From NCBI RefSeq assembly GCF_000269985.1, contig NC_016109.1, positions 3,038,001-3,102,000 on the forward strand: a DNA stretch of 64,000 nucleotides. Reading direction: 5' to 3'. Position 1 is the first letter of the stretch; every line of letters begins with the position of its first letter. Below the pieces are notes generated by a model, which was not told the origin of the DNA, searched no databases, and saw only the letters and a list, made by a program, of their open reading frames with translations. Shown piece by piece: positions 13,427 through 21,417 of this stretch. The stretch comes from Kitasatospora setae KM-6054 (lineage in GTDB: Bacteria > Actinomycetota > Actinomycetes > Streptomycetales > Streptomycetaceae). The translations under genes were made by a program, and so were the position numbers.

Positions 13427-14403
13427 CCGAGCCGCTGCGCGTCGGCCTGCTGCTGCCGACCCGCGAGATGGCCATGACCGGCTCCTGGGACATCCGTCCC
13501 GTGCTGGAACTGGCGAGCAAGGCCGAGGAGTTGGGCTTCGACGCGGTGTGGACGGGCGACTCGCTGACCGCCCGCCCCCGGCTCGACCCGGTGGTGGTGC
13601 TGGCCGCCGTGTCCGGCGCGACCGAGCGGCTGGCGGTCGGCACCGGCGCGCTGACCGCCGCGCTGCGCCACCCGCTGCTGGGCGCCAACCTGGTCTCCAG
13701 CCTGCACCACGCGGCGCGCGGCCGGCTGGAGCTGGGTGTCGGCGCGGGCTTCCCGATGCCGGAGAGCGAGGCCGAGTTCGAGGCCGTCGGGGTGCCCTTC
13801 GCGGGCCGGGCGGGCCGGCTGGACGAGACCGTCCGGCTGTGGAAGCAGGCCTGGTCGGACGGCGGCCCGGTGTTCGAGGGCCGCCACCTGAGCGCCTCGA
13901 TGCTGGACCGGCTGCCGCCGCCCGCCGTCCCGGGCGGCCCCCGGGTCTGGCTGGCCGGCAGCGACACCCCCCGGGTGCTGTCCCGGATCGCCCGCCAGTA
14001 CGACGGCTGGCTGCCGTTCCTGCCCACCGCCGAGGCGTACGGGGCGGCCTGGGACACCATCCGCGGCAAGCTCGCCGAGTACGGCCGCCCCGCCGACGCG
14101 GTGGTGCCCGGCCTGTACGCGACGGTCGGCCTCGGGGCCGACCGGGCCTCGGCCGAGGCCGAGCTGGACGGGTACGTGCGCGGCTACTACGGCCGCCCGC
14201 TGGAGCTGATGCGCGGCATCCAGGCGTACGGCGCCGGCCGCGCCGAGGACTGCGCCGAGTGGCTGTCCGGGTACGTCCGGGCGGGCGCCCGGCACCTGGT
14301 GATCCGGCTGGGGACGCTCGACCCCTGGCCGCAACTGAAGGAGCTCGCCGACCAGGTGCTGCCCGCGGTGCGCGCGCAGGCCCTGGCCGAGCGGTCCGAC
14401 TGA
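13423..14403 (+). CDS. LLM-class flavin-dependent oxidoreductase
   Basis: 326-aa luciferase-like monooxygenase-family protein, (beta/alpha)8 barrel, FMN- or F420-dependent. Family segments include ELGFDAVWTGDSLTARPRLDP, ERLAVGTGALTAALRHP and GRLELGVGAGFP. Coupled to the ligase by a 4-nt overlap. In polyketide operons such enzymes oxidise or reduce carrier-bound chains; the actual reaction is unknown here. Confidence 0.9.
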   Translation: MTEPLRVGLLLPTREMAMTGSWDIRPVLELASKAEELGFDAVWTGDSLTARPRLDPVVVLAAVSGATERLAVGTGALTAALRHPLLGANLVSSLHHAARGRLELGVGAGFPMPESEAEFEAVGVPFAGRAGRLDETVRLWKQAWSDGGPVFEGRHLSASMLDRLPPPAVPGGPRVWLAGSDTPRVLSRIARQYDGWLPFLPTAEAYGAAWDTIRGKLAEYGRPADAVVPGLYATVGLGADRASAEAELDGYVRGYYGRPLELMRGIQAYGAGRAEDCAEWLSGYVRAGARHLVIRLGTLDPWPQLKELADQVLPAVRAQALAERSD

Positions 14404-14432
14404 TCCGTCCCGAACCTCCAAGGAGACACCCC

Positions 14433-15212
14433 ATGTCGACACCGGCCACCACCGGCCAGTGGCTCTTCCCCGCCGAGGTCCGCCCGGACACCTCGGTGCG
14501 GCTGATGCTGTTCCCGCACGCGGGCAGCGGCGGCACCATCTACCGCAACTGGCACGAGTACCTGCCGCACGACGTGGCGCACCAGATCGTCAACCTGCCG
14601 GGCCGGGAGAAGCGGCTCGCCGAGGAGGCGTTCACCGAGATCGAGCCGCTGGTCGAGGCGACCGCCGAGGCCATCGCCGACGACCTCGACGACCGCCCGT
14701 ACGCGTTCTTCGGCCACTGCCTGGGCGCCCAGCTCGCCTACCGGGTCTCGCTGGTGCTGCAGCGCGACGGCCTGCCGGCGCCGCTGCTGCTCGGCGTCTC
14801 GGGCTGGGCCCCGGAGGGCTTCTCCCAGGTCACCTACGAGCAGTCGCAGATGCCGGAGCCGGAGCTGGTGGGCTGGATGCGCACCCTGGGCTCGTTCCCG
14901 GAGGAGGTGTACGGGAACCAGGACCTGCTCACGATGATCGTCCCGGCGCTGCGGGCCGACCTGGCCGTGGTCTCCACCTACCGGGACGACAAGGCGCGCA
15001 CCGAGAGCCCGGTCGTGGCCTACTCGGGCCGGTCCGACCCGCTGATGGACCCGGGCGCGATGGCGTCCTGGGACAGCCGCACCCCCCGCTACCTGGGCAA
15101 CAGCGAGTTCACCGGCGACCACTTCTACATCGACGACCGCGAGCACGCGCTGGCCGTGACCGGTGACCTGGTGCGGCACCTGCGGCGCGAACTGGCCCGC
15201 GCGGCGGCTTGA
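14433..15212 (+). CDS. Type II thioesterase (alpha/beta hydrolase) with Cys nucleophile
   Basis: 259-aa type II (editing) thioesterase of the RifR/GrsT type: LMLFPHAGSGG oxyanion region, nucleophile elbow FFGHCLGAQLA, acid region SGRSDPLMD, and GDHFYI with the catalytic histidine. The usual Ser of GHSxG is Cys96 here. It normally removes mis-loaded acyl groups from carrier proteins, but may also release product. AAGGAGA precedes the ATG by 6 nt. Last gene of the ACP-PKS-ligase-LLM operon. Confidence 0.92.
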   Translation: MSTPATTGQWLFPAEVRPDTSVRLMLFPHAGSGGTIYRNWHEYLPHDVAHQIVNLPGREKRLAEEAFTEIEPLVEATAEAIADDLDDRPYAFFGHCLGAQLAYRVSLVLQRDGLPAPLLLGVSGWAPEGFSQVTYEQSQMPEPELVGWMRTLGSFPEEVYGNQDLLTMIVPALRADLAVVSTYRDDKARTESPVVAYSGRSDPLMDPGAMASWDSRTPRYLGNSEFTGDHFYIDDREHALAVTGDLVRHLRRELARAAA

Positions 15213-15251
15213 GTCATCCTCCAGAGCCGGTCGAGGGGCGGCCGGGACCAT
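15209..15251 (+). promoter_or_regulatory. SARP-type box and -10 for the MFS gene
   Basis: TTGAG, TCCAG and TCGAG start at 15209, 15220 and 15231 (11-bp period), with GACCAT (15246-15251) exactly 8 nt after the last heptamer. The first repeat overlaps the thioesterase stop codon. Confidence 0.45.
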
Positions 15252-15333
15252 GCGAGAACGGTGCCGTGCGCCCCTGTCCGGGCGTGTCCCGGCCGAGCAC
15301 GGCGCCGATCCACGCGACTAAGGAGTCTCACCG

Positions 15334-16791
15334 ATGACCGACACAGCCGACGCCAGGACCACGGCGGCGGCGCCGCCGCCCGTCGCAGCGGCGGACCAGC
15401 CGAAGTGGTTGACCCTGCCGGTGGTCCTGGCACCGACGTTCATGGTCACCCTGGACATGTTCATCGTGAACGTGGCCATCCCCTCCATCCAGGAGAAGCT
15501 GCACGCGGGCACCGGCGCCGTGCAGTTCGTGGTGGCCGGCATCAGCCTGGCCGTCGCCGCGGTGCTGATCACCGCGGGCCGCCTGGGCGACATCCTGGGC
15601 CGGCGGCGGATGTTCACCATCGGCCTGGCCCTGTTCACCGTGGCCTCCGGGGTCTGCGGCATCGCGCCGAACGCCGGCGAGCTGATCGCGGGCCGGGTCG
15701 CCCAGGGCGTGTCCGCGGGCCTGATGATGCCGCAGGTGCTGGCGATCCTGACGGTCGCCTTCAGCGGGCCCGCCCGCGCCAAGGCCTTCGGCTACTACGG
15801 CATCGCGATGGGCCTGGCCGGCGTGTTCGGCCAGCTCATCGGCGGTGTGCTGATCCGGGCCGACCTGTGGGGCCTGGGCTGGCGGCTGATCTTCCTGATC
15901 AACGTGCCGATCGGCGTGCTGGTGCTGGCCATGACGCCCCGGTTCGTCCCGGAGTCCAAGGGCACCGGCAGCGCCAAGCTGGACCTGTTCGGCACCCTGC
16001 TGGTGACCGTCGGCCTGGTCGGCGTGATCCTGCCGCTGATCAAGGGCCGCGAGGAGGGCTGGCCCGCCTGGACCTGGGAGTGCCTGGCGGTCTCCGTCGT
16101 CCTGCTCGCGGCCTTCGCCTGGTACCAGGCCCGGCTGGGCGCCCGCGGCGGCGCCCCGCTGATCACCATGGGGCTGTTCCGGCAGCGGGCGTTCTCCGTC
16201 GGCCTGGTCACCACCCTGCTGTTCTACGCCGTGATGTCCACCTTCTTCCTGGTGTTCGCGCTGTACCTGCAGCAGGGCCGGGCCCAGAGCGCGCTGCAGT
16301 CCGGCGCGATCTTCATCCCGCTGGGCACCGGGTTCTTCGCGGCGTCCATGGCGGCCAAGCAGATCGGCGCCAAGCTCGGCCGGCAGACCCTCGCGGTCGG
16401 CTCGCTGGTGCTGGCGGTCGGCCTCGGCGCGCTCGAACTGATCGCCGACGACCTGGGCACCGACGGCGCCATCGGCTGGATCATCCCGGCGCTGCTGGTG
16501 GCGGGCTTCGGCATGGGCATGGTGATGGCCCCGCTGTCCGCGACGGTGCTCTCCGGCATCCCGCCGCAGTTCGCCGCCGCCGCCTCCGGGGTGCTGTCCA
16601 CCGCGGTGCAGGTCGGCACCGCGCTGGGCGTCGCCATCATCGGCAACCTGTTCTACAACCTGCTGGGCACCGACCTGAAGCCGTCCTCCTTCATCCACGC
16701 CTTCACCGTCAGCACCGAGGTGCTGGCCCTGCTCGGCGTCCTGGTCGCGGCCTCGGTCCAGCTGCTGCCGAAGCCGGCGAAGCAGGGCTGA
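15334..16791 (+). CDS. MFS drug/H+ antiporter (DHA2, EmrB/QacA type)
   Basis: 485-aa transporter with about 14 hydrophobic segments. It has the DHA2 motif LDMFIVNVAIPSIQ in TM1 and motif A, GRLGDILGRRRMF, between TM2 and TM3. It probably exports the cluster product and gives self-resistance. TAAGGAG lies just before the ATG. It follows the thioesterase after 121 bp and ends in a strong terminator. Confidence 0.92.
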   Translation: MTDTADARTTAAAPPPVAAADQPKWLTLPVVLAPTFMVTLDMFIVNVAIPSIQEKLHAGTGAVQFVVAGISLAVAAVLITAGRLGDILGRRRMFTIGLALFTVASGVCGIAPNAGELIAGRVAQGVSAGLMMPQVLAILTVAFSGPARAKAFGYYGIAMGLAGVFGQLIGGVLIRADLWGLGWRLIFLINVPIGVLVLAMTPRFVPESKGTGSAKLDLFGTLLVTVGLVGVILPLIKGREEGWPAWTWECLAVSVVLLAAFAWYQARLGARGGAPLITMGLFRQRAFSVGLVTTLLFYAVMSTFFLVFALYLQQGRAQSALQSGAIFIPLGTGFFAASMAAKQIGAKLGRQTLAVGSLVLAVGLGALELIADDLGTDGAIGWIIPALLVAGFGMGMVMAPLSATVLSGIPPQFAAAASGVLSTAVQVGTALGVAIIGNLFYNLLGTDLKPSSFIHAFTVSTEVLALLGVLVAASVQLLPKPAKQG

Positions 16792-16800
16792 CCCACCGCT

Positions 16801-16840
16801 CCCGAACGCCCGCGGCATCCCCCGGCCGCGGGCGTTCGGG
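16801..16840 (+). terminator. Terminator after the MFS gene
   Basis: Perfect 15-bp inverted repeat (16801-16815 with 16826-16840), 10-nt loop, 10 nt after the stop codon. Confidence 0.85.
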
Positions 16841-16909
16841 CTTCTCCGCACGCTCCTCCGACGGCTCCGCACGCTCCTCCGGCGGCTGCGGCGGCTCCGG
16901 CCGCGGCAC

Positions 16910-16953
16910 GTCAACGCCGGGTCAGGCCCGGGTCAGCGCTCCTCCCCACACTG
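16910..16953 (+). promoter_or_regulatory. SARP box and -10 for the KAS III-like/P450 operon
   Basis: GTCAA, GTCAG and GTCAG at 16910, 16921 and 16932 (11-bp period), with CACACT 8 nt after the third heptamer as the -10. The first gene starts about 40 nt further on. Confidence 0.7.
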
Positions 16954-16993
16954 TCCCTACTCATGGCGGTGGTACTGGCACGAAGGAGAGAGC

Positions 16994-18016
16994 ATGCGCT
17001 GGCAAGACGTCTACCTGGCGGGCACCGGGGTCTGGCTGCCGGAGCGTTTCGCGGTGGCCGACGCCGTCGCCCAGGGGCTGGTCAAGGAGCCCAACCAGAA
17101 CCTCGGCTACCTCTCCGTCACCGTGGAGCCCGGCTCCGTCTCCGCCCCCGAGATGGCCGTCCGGGCCGGGCGGCAGGCCGTCGAACGGGCCGGCATCCCC
17201 ACCGGGGAGTACGGCCTCCACCTGCACGCCCACCTGTGGTTCCAGGGCCTGGACTGGTGGTCGTCCGCCAACTACGTGGCCGCCCGCACCTCCGGCAGCC
17301 AGGCCGTCGCCTTCGCCATCGACCAGCGCTCGCTGACCGCGATCGGCGCCCTCCAGCTCACCGCCGGCTACCTGACCTCCGGGGCCGCGAGCTCCGCGCT
17401 GATCACCACCGCCGACCGCTTCACCGCCCCGATGCTGGACCGCTGGAACATGCAGCGCCAGCTGATCTTCGGCGACGGCGCCACCGCCGCCGCGCTCACC
17501 ACCCGCCCCGGCCCGGCCCGGCTGGTCGCCACCACCGCCTTCGGCCTCAACGAGCTGGAGGGCTGGACCCGCGCCGACCAGGAGTTCCGGGACCGCCCCG
17601 GCACCCAGTGGCCGGTCCCGGTCTGGGAGCGCGGCGAGTACCAGCTCAGCAACCCCGACGCGGCCTCCGACGGGAAGCTCTGGGTCGAGAGCATGATCCG
17701 GCTCAAGGACGAGGTGCTCGCCGAGGCCGGCCTGGCCATCGGGGACATCGCCCGCGCCGCCATGCCCTTCCAGCACCGCGGCGACGGCCAGGCCGAGATG
17801 CACGACCTGGTCGGCCTGACCGAGGAGCAGACCGTCTGGAACGAACTCGGGCGGCACACCGGCCACATCGGCGCCGGCGACCCGTTCGCCGGACTCGACT
17901 ACCTGATCACCAACCGGCTGGTCTCCCCCGGCGACCACGTCCTGCTCTACGGCTGCGGCGTCGGCTTCAACTTCGCCGCCGCGGTCTTCCAGATCACCGA
18001 CGTGCCCTCCTGGTGA
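16994..18016 (+). CDS. KAS III-like (thiolase-fold) acyltransferase with Ser in place of Cys, copy 1
   Basis: 340-aa thiolase-superfamily protein related to ketoacyl-ACP synthase III. Where FabH has NAACSG it reads AIDQRSLTA, placing S113 at the nucleophile position. H261 (QHRG) fits the first catalytic His, and H291 (TGHIGAG) replaces the catalytic Asn. A Ser nucleophile is known in the KAS III-like DpsC, and several KAS III homologues act as acyltransferases rather than condensing enzymes. GAAGGAGAG precedes the ATG. First of three genes under the box at 16910. It is about 339 aa and clearly paralogous to its neighbour. Confidence 0.85.
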   Translation: MRWQDVYLAGTGVWLPERFAVADAVAQGLVKEPNQNLGYLSVTVEPGSVSAPEMAVRAGRQAVERAGIPTGEYGLHLHAHLWFQGLDWWSSANYVAARTSGSQAVAFAIDQRSLTAIGALQLTAGYLTSGAASSALITTADRFTAPMLDRWNMQRQLIFGDGATAAALTTRPGPARLVATTAFGLNELEGWTRADQEFRDRPGTQWPVPVWERGEYQLSNPDAASDGKLWVESMIRLKDEVLAEAGLAIGDIARAAMPFQHRGDGQAEMHDLVGLTEEQTVWNELGRHTGHIGAGDPFAGLDYLITNRLVSPGDHVLLYGCGVGFNFAAAVFQITDVPSW

Positions 18017-18042
18017 CCTGCCCACGACCCCGGAGAGAACCC

Positions 18043-19062
18043 GTGCGCTACCGCAGAGAGCTGTACCTGGCCGGCACCGGCCGCTGCATCCCCGCCGCCC
18101 GGCCGCTGGACGCCGCCGTCGGCGCCGGCCTGGTCGGCGAGAGCCACCGCGACCTCGGCTACGAGTCCATCGCCATCGACACCGACGGCGCGGCGCCCGT
18201 CGACCTGGCCGTGCACGCCGCCCGCCAGGCCGTCGGCCGCTCCGGCGTCGACCCCGCCGCGATCGGCCTGCACCTGCACGCCTGCGTCTGGTTCCAGGGC
18301 CTGGACTGCTGGGCACCCGCCTCGTACGTCTCGCAGCAGTCGATCGGCCCGCAGGCCGTCGCGCTGACCCTGGACCAGCGCTCGGCCGGCGGCCTGGCCG
18401 CGCTGCACCTCGCCGCCGCCTACCTCGACTGCGGCACCGTCGACCACGCCCTGCTCACCACCGGCGACCGCTTCGCCGCCCCCGCCATCGACCGCTGGAA
18501 CTCCTACACCCAGTCGATCTGGGGCGACGGCGGCACCGCCCTGGTGCTCTCCGCCGACGGCGGCTTCGCCCGGCTGCTCGCCAGCGTCGAGAACGCCGAC
18601 AACGGCCTGGAGACCTGGGACCGCGGCACCGTCCCGTTCGCCGACGCGCCGCTCGCCGAACAGCCCGTGCCGATCGAGCGGCGCTTCGACACGCACGCGT
18701 CGACGCCGGAGGCCGCCGGCGAGTTCGAGCGCTGGATCGCCCTGGTGCTGCGCACCCGCGACCAGGTGCTGGCCGAGGCCGGGCTCGAACTCGGCCAGAT
18801 CACCCGGGCCGTGCTGCCGTTCGTGCACCGCGGCGGCGGCCAGGCCGAGCTGCACGACCTCCTCGGCCTGACCGAGGAGCAGACCCTCTGGACCGACCTC
18901 GGCCGGTACACCGGGCACCTGGGCGCCGGCGACCAGTTCGCCGGACTCGACCACCTGCGGGAGAAGGGCGAGCTCCAGCCCGGCGACCACGTCCTGCTGT
19001 TCGCCGTCGGCGTCGGCTTCACCGTGGCCGGGGCCGTGGTCCGGATCACCGACCGGGTCTGA
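18043..19062 (+). CDS. KAS III-like (thiolase-fold) acyltransferase with Ser in place of Cys, copy 2
   Basis: 339-aa paralogue of the preceding gene, with the same architecture and the same atypical residues: S114 in LDQRSAGG, His in FVHRGGGQ, His in TGHLGAGD. GTG start at 18043 with GGAGAG 5 nt upstream. The pair may form a heterodimer (thiolase-fold proteins are obligate dimers) or act on two substrates. Condensation, O-acyl transfer and hydrolysis are all possible; a classical FabH role is unlikely without Cys and Asn. Confidence 0.83.
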   Translation: MRYRRELYLAGTGRCIPAARPLDAAVGAGLVGESHRDLGYESIAIDTDGAAPVDLAVHAARQAVGRSGVDPAAIGLHLHACVWFQGLDCWAPASYVSQQSIGPQAVALTLDQRSAGGLAALHLAAAYLDCGTVDHALLTTGDRFAAPAIDRWNSYTQSIWGDGGTALVLSADGGFARLLASVENADNGLETWDRGTVPFADAPLAEQPVPIERRFDTHASTPEAAGEFERWIALVLRTRDQVLAEAGLELGQITRAVLPFVHRGGGQAELHDLLGLTEEQTLWTDLGRYTGHLGAGDQFAGLDHLREKGELQPGDHVLLFAVGVGFTVAGAVVRITDRV

Positions 19063-19111
19063 CCCGCCCGCCCGCCGCCCGCCACCCGGCCGCCGCCACC
19101 CGGCCGGGCCC

Positions 19112-19170
19112 CGCACCGCCCGCACCGCACCGCACCGCACCGCCCCGTCCCGCACCGCCCCGTCCCGCAC
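19112..19170 (+). repeat. Short tandem repeats before the P450 gene
   Basis: CGCAC repeats four times (19121-19140), followed by two copies of a 15-mer CGCCCCGTCCCGCAC-type unit. Probably slippage-derived spacer; no function seen. Confidence 0.6.
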
Positions 19171-19183
19171 AGGAAGCAGAAGG

Positions 19184-20377
19184 ATGACCGACACCGAGAC
19201 GCTCCTCGACTACCCGCTGCCGCGCACCGACCCGCTGCTGCCGCCGCCCGCCTACGCCGAGCTGCGCCAAGGCCGGCCCCGGCCGGTGCGGCTGGCCGGC
19301 GGTCGCCGCGCCTGGCTGGTCACCCGCTACCAGGACGTACGCTCGGCGATAGCCGACCGGCGGGTCAGCTCCGACGACATGGCGGAGAACTTCCCCGCGC
19401 TGATCCCGCTGCCGCCCACGCCGCGGGCGCTGTCGATGTTCCGGCTGGACAACCCGGACCACGCCACCCTGCGCCGGATGGTCATCCCGGAGTTCACCGC
19501 CCGCGCCACCCGCGCCCTGCAGCCCGACGTGGAGCGGATCACCCACCGCCTGCTCGACGACCTGGCGGCCGGCCCCAAGCCCGCCGACCTGGTCGAGGGC
19601 TTCGCCGACCCGCTGCCCACCCTGGTGATCGCCCGCCTGCTCGGCGTCCCGTACGAGGACCACGAGGAGTTCCAGACCAACGGCCGGGTCGTCACCTCCC
19701 CCACCGCCACCCCCGAGGAGGCCGGGGCCGCGTTCGCCGGGCTGACCGACTTCATGAGCCGGCTGATCGACCGCAAGCAGGCCGACCCGCAGGACGACCT
19801 GATCAGCCGCCTGGTCGTCAACCACTACAACAAGGGCGAGATCAGCCGGGACGACCTGGTCGCGATGGCCCGCTTCCTGCTGTTCGCGGGCCACGACACC
19901 ACCGCGAACCAGATCTCCATGAACATCCTGTTCCTGCTGCGCAACCCGGAGCAGCTGGCCGAGCTGCGCGCCGACCGGAGCCTGGTGCCCGGGGCGGTGG
20001 AGGAGCTGATGCGCTACTCCTCGATCAAGCAGCACGACTTCATCCGGACCGCCGCCGAGGACATGGAGATCGGCGGCGTGGCGGTCCCCAAGGGCGACGG
20101 CATCATCTTCGCGCTGCCCGCCGCCAACCACGACCCCGAGGTGTTCCCCGAGCCGGAGCGGCTGGACCTGCGCCGCGACGCCCACCACCACCTGGCGTTC
20201 GGCCACGGCATCCACAAGTGCGTGGGCGCGCCGCTGGCCACCCTGGAGCTGGAGGTGTCGCTCAACGCGATCCTGGACCGCTTCCCCGACCTGCGGCTCG
20301 CGGTCGACCTGACGGACGTCCCGTTCCGCGACGACATGCTGCTCTACGGCACCCACCGACTGCCCGTCACCTGGTGA
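19184..20377 (+). CDS. Cytochrome P450 monooxygenase (CYP105-like size)
   Basis: 397-aa soluble bacterial P450 acting with a ferredoxin partner that is not encoded here. It shows the I-helix LLFAGHDTTAN (oxygen activation), the K-helix EELMR (ExxR), and the heme loop FGHGIHKCVGAP with the thiolate ligand C346. Third gene after the two KAS III-like genes. It probably hydroxylates or epoxidises the polyketide or fatty chain. A strong terminator follows. Confidence 0.95.
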   Translation: MTDTETLLDYPLPRTDPLLPPPAYAELRQGRPRPVRLAGGRRAWLVTRYQDVRSAIADRRVSSDDMAENFPALIPLPPTPRALSMFRLDNPDHATLRRMVIPEFTARATRALQPDVERITHRLLDDLAAGPKPADLVEGFADPLPTLVIARLLGVPYEDHEEFQTNGRVVTSPTATPEEAGAAFAGLTDFMSRLIDRKQADPQDDLISRLVVNHYNKGEISRDDLVAMARFLLFAGHDTTANQISMNILFLLRNPEQLAELRADRSLVPGAVEELMRYSSIKQHDFIRTAAEDMEIGGVAVPKGDGIIFALPAANHDPEVFPEPERLDLRRDAHHHLAFGHGIHKCVGAPLATLELEVSLNAILDRFPDLRLAVDLTDVPFRDDMLLYGTHRLPVTW

Positions 20378-20399
20378 TCCCTCCCCCCTGCGCGTCACC

Positions 20400-20440
20400 A
20401 GCAGGCCGCCCCCGCCCGCCCCGGGCGGGGGCGGCCTGCT
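20400..20440 (+). terminator. Terminator after the P450 gene
   Basis: Perfect 19-bp inverted repeat (20400-20418 with 20422-20440), 3-nt loop. Confidence 0.88.
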
Positions 20441-20555
20441 GTCCGGGGCCTCCAGCCGCGCTCAAGGTGGTGATCCGACAATCCGAACGCGCTTCCGGAA
20501 CGGACGGCGGCCTCCCCGGCGCTCCCAGGCCCACCACACCCCAACGGAGTACCCC

Positions 20556-21320
20556 ATGCAGTTCAGGATCCTCGGACCGGTCAGCGTGGAAGTCGACGGC
20601 CGCGTCCGCCCCATCCCCGGCGTCGGGCAGCGCACCCTGCTGGCCGCCCTCCTGATCGGCGCCGGCCGACTCGTCCCCACCGACCAGCTGTACGCCGAGA
20701 TCTGGGGCGACGACCTGCCGGCCACCGTCGAGAACGCCCTCCAGGCCCACGTCTCCCGGCTGCGGCGCACCCTCCGGAAGCTGGCCGGCCCGGGCGGCGA
20801 GGCCCCCGCCCTGATCACCCGCTCCTCCGGCTACGTCCTGGACGTCGCCCCGCAGGACGTCGACCTGGTGCTCTTCCAGGAGGACCTCGCGCACGCCCGC
20901 GCCGTGATGGCGACCGACCCGTCGCTCGCCGGCGACCTGCTGACGGCCGCGCTGTCGCACTGGCGCGGCGCCCCGCTGCAGGACGTCTCCCCCGGCCCGC
21001 TGTGCCGCTCCACCGCCCTCCAGCTGGAGGAGGAGTCCCTGGCCGCCCGCGAGGACCTGCTCTGGCTCGGCGCCCACCACCAGCAGCCCACGGCCGTGAT
21101 CGGCGAGCTGCGCCGGATGAGCGCGGCCCACCCGTGGCGGGAGCGGCTGACCGGCACCCTGATGGTCGCGCTCTACCGCAGCGGCCGCCAGGCCGAGGCG
21201 GTCCAGGTCTACCGGGCCGCCCGCAAGCGCCTGGTCGACGAGCTCGGCATGGAGCCCTCGCCCGAACTCACCCGGGTCTTCCACGGCGTCCTGAACCAGG
21301 ACCTGGCCCGCACCGCCTGA
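20556..21320 (+). CDS. SARP-family transcriptional activator (SARP-A)
   Basis: 254-aa short AfsR/DnrI-type regulator. An OmpR-like winged helix spans residues 1-95 (MQFRILGPVSVEVDG, ENALQAHVSRLRRTL, SSGYVLDV) and a bacterial transcriptional activation (BTAD/TPR) domain spans 96-250 (YRAARKRLVDELGMEPSPEL). SARPs bind direct repeats at 11-bp period placed 8 bp before the -10. Boxes of exactly this form precede the operons on both sides, so this is a likely cluster activator. Monocistronic, with terminators on each side. Confidence 0.93.
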   Translation: MQFRILGPVSVEVDGRVRPIPGVGQRTLLAALLIGAGRLVPTDQLYAEIWGDDLPATVENALQAHVSRLRRTLRKLAGPGGEAPALITRSSGYVLDVAPQDVDLVLFQEDLAHARAVMATDPSLAGDLLTAALSHWRGAPLQDVSPGPLCRSTALQLEEESLAAREDLLWLGAHHQQPTAVIGELRRMSAAHPWRERLTGTLMVALYRSGRQAEAVQVYRAARKRLVDELGMEPSPELTRVFHGVLNQDLARTA

Positions 21321-21324
21321 AGGG

Positions 21325-21362
21325 GACGCCCCCGCCGCGGACGGGGTCGCGGCGGGGGCGTC
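21325..21362. terminator. Bidirectional terminator between SARP-A and serS
   Basis: Perfect 15-bp inverted repeat (21325-21339 with 21348-21362), 8-nt loop, between convergent genes. Confidence 0.85.
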
Positions 21363-21417
21363 GGGCCGTTCCCGGCCCCCGGGCTGTTCCGAGGCTCCGG
21401 GGCTCCGGGACGGCGGC

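Noticed and set aside
16841..16910. ACGCTCCTCCGRCGGCT direct repeat after the MFS terminator
   Set aside because: Short and GC-biased, no relation to a gene or promoter.
16994..18016. Calling the KAS III-like genes FabH
   Set aside because: The nucleophile Cys and the GNTS asparagine are missing, whereas the FabH at 25836-26900 has both.
19063..19183. Possible SARP box before the P450 gene
   Set aside because: The repeats are 5- and 15-bp periodic, not 11-bp, and no -10 at 8 nt.
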